Below, piece by piece: positions 1 to 5,251 of a stretch of 6,435 nucleotides of DNA. The notes under the pieces were generated by a model. The model was given only the letters and a program-made list of their open reading frames with translations. It was not told the origin of the DNA and did not search any database. Both the position numbers and the translations under genes were made by a program. The first letter of the stretch is position 1, and every line of letters starts with the position of its first letter. Source of the stretch: Prevotellaceae bacterium (lineage in GTDB: Bacteria > Bacteroidota > Bacteroidia > Bacteroidales > UBA932). The DNA lies in NCBI GenBank assembly GCA_031259225.1, contig JAIRLT010000016.1:1-6435 (forward strand). The letters run 5' to 3'.

Positions 1-560
1 CGCTCATCTCGGGTTGGAATGCCGACGACGGCGTTTCCTTTGCGCCTCCTGCCAGCCCCGAACAGTTCAGGCAAATGATTAAAATGCGCTACGGTGCAAA
101 TGCGGAGAAATTTCTCGAAGTGTTCCCCGCTAACACTAATGAGGAAGCGGCACAGTCGCAAAAGCTGATGTCGTCGCTTACCTTCGGGTGGAACAATTAC
201 GCTTGGGCAAAGCTGCAAACCGAAACAGGCAAATCGAAAGCCTACTTATATTATTTCAAGCGCGTGCCGCCGGGCGAGCCGAACTACGGCGCGTTCCATT
301 CGGCGGAATTTGCTTACGCGCTGCATACGTTAAGCAAGTGGGAGCGTCCGTTTACCGATACGGATTACCGTATGGAAGAGATCATGTCGTCGTATTGGGT
401 GAACTTTGCCAAAACAGGCAGCCCGAACGGTGAAGGGCTTCCCGCGTGGTCGGCATTTACCAACGACAATCCCGAAATCATTGAGCTGGGCGACGAAGTG
501 AAGGCTACACCGCTGCCTTTCCAAAAGCAACTGTATTTTATGAATGAAATCAATCAATAA
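1..560 (+). CDS. Type-B carboxylesterase, C-terminal part (5' end outside window)
   Basis: The reading frame is open from base 3 to the TAA at 558-560, giving the last 185 residues of an alpha/beta-hydrolase of the carboxylesterase type-B (COesterase, cholinesterase-like) family; full-length members are usually about 500 residues. The visible piece opens with GWNADDG, which aligns with the family's GxNxDEG block carrying the catalytic acid. It holds the catalytic-His block GAFHSAEF (His at bases 297-299) and ends with the typical family tail: YWVNFAKTGSPNG, then PAWSAF. The nucleophile elbow (GESAG) lies upstream and cannot be checked. These enzymes hydrolyse carboxylic esters; in a polysaccharide-degradation operon the likely job is removing acyl groups from glycans, which is inference. 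Oddity: the usual catalytic Glu is Asp here (bases 27-29). The next gene starts 5 bases after the stop, so the two are probably co-transcribed. ATG codons at 75 and 84 are internal Met codons, not starts. Family call is firm; substrate is unknown. Confidence 0.9.
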   Translation, partial: LISGWNADDGVSFAPPASPEQFRQMIKMRYGANAEKFLEVFPANTNEEAAQSQKLMSSLTFGWNNYAWAKLQTETGKSKAYLYYFKRVPPGEPNYGAFHSAEFAYALHTLSKWERPFTDTDYRMEEIMSSYWVNFAKTGSPNGEGLPAWSAFTNDNPEIIELGDEVKATPLPFQKQLYFMNEINQ

Positions 561-565
561 CAGAT

Positions 566-1447
566 ATGAAAAAAATTACCTTATTATTACCTGCGCTGTT
601 TGCATTTTCCATAGCATCGGCGCAATTCGGCGGCTGGGGAGCGCAAAGCAAGGTGGAAACAAAAACCATCCATAGCCAAGTGCTGAACGCCGACCGCGAA
701 TACAACATCTTCCTTCCTAAGAGTTATGAAACGGATAAAGACAGGAAGTATCCCATCCTCTACCTGCTGCACGGCATGATGGATACCAACAAAGGCTGGT
801 ATGAGCGCGGACACGTGAAGGATGTTGCCGACCAGCTGATGGCGTCCGGCGAAGCGGCGGAGATGATTATCGTAACGCCCAACGCCGGCGGCAACGTCTA
901 TGAAGGCGCGTGGAACGGTTACTTCGACATGCCGGGCTGGTCATACGAAACATTTTTCTTTACGGAGTTTTTGCCGCATATTGAGCGCGAGTACCGCGTT
1001 ATGGGCGACAAGCAGCACCGGGCAATTGCCGGTCTCTCTATGGGCGGCGGCGGCGCAACGGCTTACGGGCAAAAGCACAGCGAGCTATTTTCGGCGGTAT
1101 ATGCCATGAGCGCCTTGATGAATATCCCCGAGCAGGGCGCGGCGCCTTCGCAACGCCCGGACGACAAAATGGCGATACTCAACAAATCGGTACGGGAAAA
1201 TAGCTGCATAAAATATGTGGAAACCGCCGACGAAGCCACCAAGGAAAAGCTGAAAACCGTTGCGTGGTTTGTAGATTGCGGCGACGATGATTTCCTGCTC
1301 GACCGCAACATCGAATTTACGCAAGCCATGCGTGCCGCGCAAATCCCCTGTGAGTTCCGCGTGCGCGACGGCGGGCACACTTGGGAATACTGGCACTCGG
1401 CGCTGTATAATTGTTTGGCATTTGTATCGAGAGTATTTAATCAGTAA
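566..1447 (+). CDS. Secreted CE1-like esterase (esterase D / feruloyl-esterase type), single domain
   Basis: A 293-residue alpha/beta-hydrolase of the esterase-D (CE1-like) family. Residues 1-19 form a Sec signal peptide (KK, then a hydrophobic stretch ending ASA-Q), so the enzyme is exported, probably to the periplasm. The hydrolase fold runs from about residue 30 to the end: YLLHG (66-70) supplies the oxyanion-hole region, GLSMG (156-160) is the nucleophile elbow with Ser158, CGDDDFL (238-244) carries the likely catalytic Asp242, and GGHTWEYW (269-276) carries His271. The triad is therefore complete. Relatives include acetyl-xylan, feruloyl and other plant-glycan esterases, and several similar proteins are annotated only as putative esterase, so the acyl group removed is not decidable from sequence. 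The start ATG lies 5 bases after the preceding stop, and the signal peptide begins immediately there, which fixes the start. It has no N-terminal accessory domain, unlike its paralogue directly downstream. The gene is rich in GCG, GGC and CGC codons and more G+C-rich than the genes to its right. Confidence 0.92.
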   Translation: MKKITLLLPALFAFSIASAQFGGWGAQSKVETKTIHSQVLNADREYNIFLPKSYETDKDRKYPILYLLHGMMDTNKGWYERGHVKDVADQLMASGEAAEMIIVTPNAGGNVYEGAWNGYFDMPGWSYETFFFTEFLPHIEREYRVMGDKQHRAIAGLSMGGGGATAYGQKHSELFSAVYAMSALMNIPEQGAAPSQRPDDKMAILNKSVRENSCIKYVETADEATKEKLKTVAWFVDCGDDDFLLDRNIEFTQAMRAAQIPCEFRVRDGGHTWEYWHSALYNCLAFVSRVFNQ

Positions 1448-1476
1448 TAAAATAATTATTCTTAATTTCTTGAAAG

Positions 1477-2670
1477 ATGAATAAAATATCATTTCTTTTA
1501 ATCGCAATGTTGTTCACAGCAACAACTTTTGCACAACAAGCTTTATGGGGCGGACAAGACATTATTTCGCCCGAAATACACAGCAACAAGACTGTAACCT
1601 TCCGCTTGAATGCGCCATTGGCAAACAAAGTGGAAATCACCGGCGATTTCTTGCCAACACAAAAAATGCAAACCCCAATGGGCGAGTTCGACACGCCGGG
1701 TAATGCGGAATTAGTAAAAAACGACAAGGGCGTTTGGGAATTTACTACGCCCAATGCTTTAAGTCCCGAACTGTACAGTTATACATTCATCGTCGACGGC
1801 GTAAAAGTAACCGACCCAAACAATGTGTACATGATTCGCGATGTAGCTTCCGTAACCAGCATTTTCATTATCGACGGAGAACGCGCCGACCTTTACAAAG
1901 TGAACGACGTGCCGCATGGAACCGTTGCCCGTCGTTGGTACAACAGCCCGACTTTGAACATGGATCGGCGAATAACCATCTATACACCTGCCGGTTATGA
2001 ACAAAGCAAGCAGGAATATCCGGTATTTTATCTTTTGCATGGTGCAGGCGGCGACGAGGAAGCGTGGATTGCACTCGGCCGTACCTCGCAAATACTGGAT
2101 AATCTGATTGCTCAAGGCAAAGCCCAACCGATGATTGTAGTGATGACCAACGGTAATGTCGGTCAACAAGCCGCTCCGGGCGAATCGGCAAAAGGCATGT
2201 ACAAACCCTCGTTCATGGGCGACACCCGCATGGACGGCGATTGTGAAAAAGCCTTTCCCGACGTGATAAAATTTGTCGAAAGCAATTACCGCGTGAAAAA
2301 AGGCAAGGCAAACCGCGCCATTGCAGGGCTTTCGATGGGTGGTTTCCATTCGATGCACATTTCCAAACAATATCCCGATTTGTTTGATTATGTCGGACTT
2401 TTCTCGGCTGCTATCATGCCGCGCGAAGGCGTAACTTCCGAAATCTACCAAAATATCGATGAAAAACTGAAAGTACAGTTCGCTAAAAAACCGAAATTGT
2501 ATTATATAGCTATCGGAACAGCCGACTTTCTCTTCGACGCGAATACCGATTTTCGTAAAAAATTGGATGAAAACAACTATCCTTATACTTATTACGAAAC
2601 CGGCGAAGGACATATCTGGAAAAACTGGAGGATTTACCTGACGGAATTTGCGCCAATGTTATTCAAATAA
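1477..2670 (+). CDS. Secreted CE1-like esterase with N-terminal E-set/CBM48-like domain
   Basis: A 397-residue two-domain exported esterase. Residues 1-20 are a Sec signal peptide ending FAQ. Residues about 30-135 look like the immunoglobulin-like E-set domain found at the N-terminus of many feruloyl and related esterases (related to CBM48): a strand TVTFRLNAP, then VEITGDF, GVWEFTTP, ELYSYTFIVDGV and the DPNN turn. Residues about 145-397 are the CE1-like hydrolase: YLLHGAGGDEEAW (185-197), elbow GLSMGG with Ser286, IGTADFLFD with the likely catalytic Asp350, and GEGHIWKNW with His379. The family removes acetyl, feruloyl or similar esters from plant polysaccharides; the E-set domain is thought to help position substrate, but glycan binding is not shown here. 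A 29-base A/T-rich gap separates it from the preceding esterase, and the next gene follows after 10 bases. The two esterases share the RAIAGLSMGG stretch and overall plan but differ widely elsewhere, so they are old paralogues and not a recent duplication. Confidence 0.92.
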   Translation: MNKISFLLIAMLFTATTFAQQALWGGQDIISPEIHSNKTVTFRLNAPLANKVEITGDFLPTQKMQTPMGEFDTPGNAELVKNDKGVWEFTTPNALSPELYSYTFIVDGVKVTDPNNVYMIRDVASVTSIFIIDGERADLYKVNDVPHGTVARRWYNSPTLNMDRRITIYTPAGYEQSKQEYPVFYLLHGAGGDEEAWIALGRTSQILDNLIAQGKAQPMIVVMTNGNVGQQAAPGESAKGMYKPSFMGDTRMDGDCEKAFPDVIKFVESNYRVKKGKANRAIAGLSMGGFHSMHISKQYPDLFDYVGLFSAAIMPREGVTSEIYQNIDEKLKVQFAKKPKLYYIAIGTADFLFDANTDFRKKLDENNYPYTYYETGEGHIWKNWRIYLTEFAPMLFK

Positions 2671-2680
2671 ATTTAATATC

Positions 2681-5026
2681 ATGAAAAAAATATCATTATT
2701 TCTTTGTATTGCAGCCTTATTTGTGGCTTGTAATTCCAATAAAACACCTCAATTAGGAAAATCTTCCGTCGATAAAGTGATTGCCGCAATGACTTTGGAA
2801 GAAAAAGTTCAATTACTAATTGGTACCGGAATGGCCGATTTTTCAGGTGACAGCGCAGTAATCGGCGAAACAAAAAGCCTTGTGCCGGGCGCTGCCGGAA
2901 CGACCTGTCCGATTCCTCGTTTGGGTATTCCGGCAATCGTTTTAGCCGATGGACCTGCCGGATTGCGTATTCAACCTGCACGCGAAGGCGATTCACAGAC
3001 TTATTATTGCACGGCTTTTCCGGTCGGAACATTGTTGGCTTCCACTTGGAACACCGAACTGGTTGAAAACGTAGGGAAAGCCATGGGAAACGAAGTGCTT
3101 GAATATGGAGCGGATGTACTTTTGGGACCGGCGTTGAACATTCATCGCAATCCGTTGTGCGGCCGCAATTTTGAATATTATTCCGAAGACCCTCTTTTGT
3201 CGGGTAAGATGGCTGCGGCAATGGTAAAAGGCGTGCAATCGAACGGTGTAGGTACATCTATCAAACATTTTGCGGCCAACAATCAGGAAACCAACCGCAT
3301 GGCTAATGACGCACGGATGAGCGCCCGCGCTTTACGTGAAATCTATTTGAAGGGCTTTGAAATTGCCGTCAAAGAATCTCAACCGCAAACCGTAATGACT
3401 TCCTACAATTACATCAACGGCACATACGCTTCCGAAAGCCGCGAACTTTTAACCAATATTCTCCGTGATGAATGGGGGTACAAAGGTACGGTGATGACCG
3501 ATTGGTTTGGTGGGAAAAATCCTCCGGCACAGGTACATGCAGGGAACGATTTGTTGATGCCGGGAACTGTAAAACAGTATGAATCGATCATTGCCGCCGT
3601 AAACGACGATTCGCTGTCGGTTGCTGATGTGGACAGGAACGTGAAACGGATTTTGCAGTTGATTTTGGATTCGCCGCGTTTCAAAGGCTACAAATATTCC
3701 AATCATCCGGATTTGAAAGCACATGCAGAAGTTACCCGTGAGTCGGCAGCCGAAGGCATGGTCTTGTTGAAAAATACCGATAACGTATTGCCTTTCAAAG
3801 AAAACATCAAAAACATTGCTGCATTCGGAATCACTTCCTACGAATTTATTTCGGGCGGAACCGGTTCGGGCGATGTGAACGAAGCTTATACCGTTTCGTT
3901 GAAAGAAGGCTTGACAAATGCCGGTTACAGTTTCAATACCGAATTGGCTGATTTGTACGAGAAACACATTGCTGCGGAAAACGAAAAAAACAAACCCGAC
4001 CCGAATAATCCATTTGCGATGTTTATGCCGAAAATCCGCGCTACGGAAATCTTGCCGAATGATGCGCAATTGAAAAAAATCGCCGTCAATAGCGACATTG
4101 CGCTGCTTACTTTGGGCAGAAATTCCGGTGAATTTGCGGACCGAAAAATTTCCGACGATTTTGACTTGTCTGCTGATGAGCAGAAACTTATCCAAGATAT
4201 TTGCAAAATATTTCATGCTGCGAGCAAAAAAGTGATCGTAGTGCTGAATATCGGCGGTGTCATCGAAACCGCTTCGTGGAAAGAACTTCCGGACGGTATT
4301 TTGTTGGCATGGCAAGCTGGGCAGGAAGGCGGAAATACGGTTGCCGACGTGCTGAAAGGCGCAGTCAATCCTTCAGGCAAACTGCCGATGACTTTCCCCG
4401 TAAATTATATGGATGCAGCTTCGTCTGCCAATTTTCCTTACGATTATGTTCCCGGTCCGCCGGTGATGTTCCCTGCCGGCGAAGTGAAAAAAGATTTGGT
4501 TAAAAATGTGGATTATACCAATTATGAAGAGGATATTTATGTCGGATACCGTTATTTTGACACTTTCAATAAAAATGTTTCCTATCCTTTCGGTTACGGG
4601 CTGTCTTATACGACTTTTGAATATACCAATCCAACAATCAAAAAAAATAAAGGCATTTATACCGTAACGGTTGATGTGAAAAACACCGGAAGCGTTGCCG
4701 GAAAAGAAGTCGTTCAATTGTATGTATCGGCTCCCGGAAAATCAATGAATAAGCCTGCGAAGGAATTAAAAGCTTTTGCGAAAACCAAGTTTTTGCAACC
4801 GGATGAAACGCAAACGATTCAATTAAAATTAACGCCCGATGCTTTGGCCTCTTTTGATGAAGCAAACAGTCGGTGGACGGTTGAAGCAGGCGATTATACC
4901 GGACAAATCGGAAGTTCTTCCGGAGAAATCAAACAAAACGTGAAATTCGACGTTCCAAAAGAAATAATTGTTGAAAAAACACATAATGTGATGAATCCGA
5001 AAGAAGTAATTAACAAATTGAAGTAA
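2681..5026 (+). CDS. GH3 beta-glycosidase lipoprotein (beta-glucosidase/xylosidase type)
   Basis: A complete 781-residue glycoside hydrolase family 3 enzyme, releasing terminal beta-linked sugars from oligosaccharides by a retaining mechanism. Residues 1-17 form a lipoprotein signal (LFVAC, lipidated Cys17). The N-terminal barrel (about 28-330) shows LADGPAG (88-94), GRNFEYYSEDP (161-171), KHFAANNQETNR (195-206) and TDW (273-275), with Asp274 as nucleophile. The second alpha/beta domain (about 355-575) shows GRNSGEFADR (479-488), where Glu484 is the likely acid/base, as in the GxxSGExxDR motif of bacterial GH3 enzymes. A C-terminal fibronectin-III-like domain (about 640-757) includes NTGSVAGKEVVQLYVSAP. 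Length suits a three-domain GH3 without a PA14 insert. Beta-glucosidase is the commonest activity for this layout, but xylosidase or mixed activity is possible. The ATG at 2681 is chosen because the signal peptide starts there; an in-frame TTG at 2648 would add 11 residues and overlap the upstream gene. Last gene of the enzyme cluster; no acidic surface-export signal follows the Cys, so a periplasm-facing anchor is more likely. Confidence 0.95.
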   Translation: MKKISLFLCIAALFVACNSNKTPQLGKSSVDKVIAAMTLEEKVQLLIGTGMADFSGDSAVIGETKSLVPGAAGTTCPIPRLGIPAIVLADGPAGLRIQPAREGDSQTYYCTAFPVGTLLASTWNTELVENVGKAMGNEVLEYGADVLLGPALNIHRNPLCGRNFEYYSEDPLLSGKMAAAMVKGVQSNGVGTSIKHFAANNQETNRMANDARMSARALREIYLKGFEIAVKESQPQTVMTSYNYINGTYASESRELLTNILRDEWGYKGTVMTDWFGGKNPPAQVHAGNDLLMPGTVKQYESIIAAVNDDSLSVADVDRNVKRILQLILDSPRFKGYKYSNHPDLKAHAEVTRESAAEGMVLLKNTDNVLPFKENIKNIAAFGITSYEFISGGTGSGDVNEAYTVSLKEGLTNAGYSFNTELADLYEKHIAAENEKNKPDPNNPFAMFMPKIRATEILPNDAQLKKIAVNSDIALLTLGRNSGEFADRKISDDFDLSADEQKLIQDICKIFHAASKKVIVVLNIGGVIETASWKELPDGILLAWQAGQEGGNTVADVLKGAVNPSGKLPMTFPVNYMDAASSANFPYDYVPGPPVMFPAGEVKKDLVKNVDYTNYEEDIYVGYRYFDTFNKNVSYPFGYGLSYTTFEYTNPTIKKNKGIYTVTVDVKNTGSVAGKEVVQLYVSAPGKSMNKPAKELKAFAKTKFLQPDETQTIQLKLTPDALASFDEANSRWTVEAGDYTGQIGSSSGEIKQNVKFDVPKEIIVEKTHNVMNPKEVINKLK

Positions 5027-5031
5027 ATGAT

Positions 5032-5076
5032 GTGAAATGGGCTGTCCCACAAGGACGACAATACGTTTTATTTCAC
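5032..5076 (+). terminator. Possible hairpin after the GH3 gene (weak terminator candidate)
   Basis: GTGAAAT at 5032-5038 and ATTTCAC at 5070-5076 are a perfect 7-base inverted repeat beginning 5 bases after the GH3 stop. G-U pairs could extend the stem inward. Inside it, GTCC at 5044-5047 and GGAC at 5053-5056 form a second small stem with a 5-base loop. No clean T-run follows, so this is not a textbook intrinsic terminator. It may be a structured 3' end of the operon transcript or chance. Confidence 0.3.
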
Positions 5077-5170
5077 TATACTAATCTTAATTTAAAACAC
5101 TGTTATTCACAGCATATTATGAAATGCAAATATAAAGATTGATAAAGAAAAATATAATGAAATAAAAAAA

Positions 5171-5194
5171 ATTCTTACCGCAATTCTTACCGCA
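5171..5194 (+). repeat. Tandem duplication of a 12-base unit upstream of the integrase
   Basis: The unit ATTCTTACCGCA occurs twice without a gap, at 5171-5182 and 5183-5194. The second copy contributes the left arm of the inverted repeat at 5188-5220, so the core TACCGCA occurs three times within 45 bases (5176-5182 and 5188-5194 on this strand, 5214-5220 inverted). Such clusters next to an integrase gene are commonly binding sites for the recombinase arm domain or for a regulator; which one applies here is not known. Confidence 0.85.
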
Positions 5195-5220
5195 AAGAAA
5201 AAATACTTATCTTTGCGGTA
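5188..5220 (+). repeat. Perfect 11-base inverted repeat over the integrase promoter
   Basis: TACCGCAAAGA at 5188-5198 and its exact reverse complement TCTTTGCGGTA at 5210-5220 are separated by an 11-base A/T-rich spacer, so the half-sites are centred 22 bases apart, about two helical turns. The flanking bases do not continue the symmetry. The right arm contains most of the promoter -7 element, so a protein bound here would cover the promoter. It is a candidate operator or integrase-binding (attachment) site; as RNA it would lie mostly upstream of the expected transcript start, which argues against a terminator role. Confidence 0.8.
5208..5215 (+). promoter_or_regulatory. Bacteroidota-type promoter -7 element of the integrase gene
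   Basis: TATCTTTG matches the Bacteroidota primary-sigma -7 consensus TAnnTTTG exactly. It ends 36 bases before the integrase ATG, which would give a transcript start near 5221-5223 and a leader of about 30 bases. A -33 TTTG element is not clear: around 5184-5188 the sequence reads TTCTT, a poor match, so the promoter may be weak or activator-dependent. No equivalent element is seen on the opposite strand of the inverted repeat. Confidence 0.65.
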
Positions 5221-5251
5221 TATTATTATTTCAGTAAAAAAACGTAATAAA

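Larger units (their letters stand above)
1..5026 (+). other. Putative operon: 3' portion of a polysaccharide-utilisation locus
   Basis: Four genes run in the same direction with gaps of 5, 29 and 10 bases and no recognisable promoter or terminator between them, so a single transcript is likely. Three esterases followed by a GH3 exo-glycosidase, all exported as far as can be seen, form a de-esterify-then-trim set. This is typical of Bacteroidota loci for acylated plant glycans. The locus type is inferred from content only: SusC, SusD, a sensor or an endo-hydrolase would have to lie upstream of the window. Confidence 0.6.

Noticed and set aside
1759..2613. Long reverse-strand open frame (284 codons) opposite the second CE1-like esterase
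   Set aside because: It is antisense to a gene with complete family motifs, its translation shows no recognisable domain, and it has no promoter or leader of its own.
2648..2680. Upstream TTG start extending the GH3 protein by 11 residues
   Set aside because: It overlaps the preceding gene's end and would put polar residues ahead of the lipoprotein signal. The ATG at 2681 starts directly with MKK and the hydrophobic stretch.
3449..4315. Long reverse-strand open frame (288 codons) opposite the GH3 gene
   Set aside because: It lies entirely inside a well-supported GH3 coding region. The translation is rich in Phe, Arg, Gln and Ile, as expected from reading codons backwards.
5038..5056. GGGCTGTCCC followed by ACAAGGAC, resembling the tip of some insertion-sequence ends
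   Set aside because: There is no matching inverted end, transposase or target duplication in the window; the resemblance is short and from memory only.
5094..5134. Small palindromic patches (CTGT...ACAG at 5100-5112, and GCAT...ATGC at 5112-5127) in the gap
   Set aside because: Stems of about four bases in very A/T-rich sequence are expected by chance and show no link to a promoter or gene end.
5171..5220. CRISPR-like repeat array
   Set aside because: The repeats are only 11-12 bases, two are directly adjacent without spacer, and the third is inverted; no cas gene is nearby.
5027..5251. tRNA gene or tRNA 3' fragment as the integrase target
   Set aside because: No cloverleaf arms, T-loop (GTTCRA) pattern or CCA-ending stem could be recognised in this A/T-rich gap.
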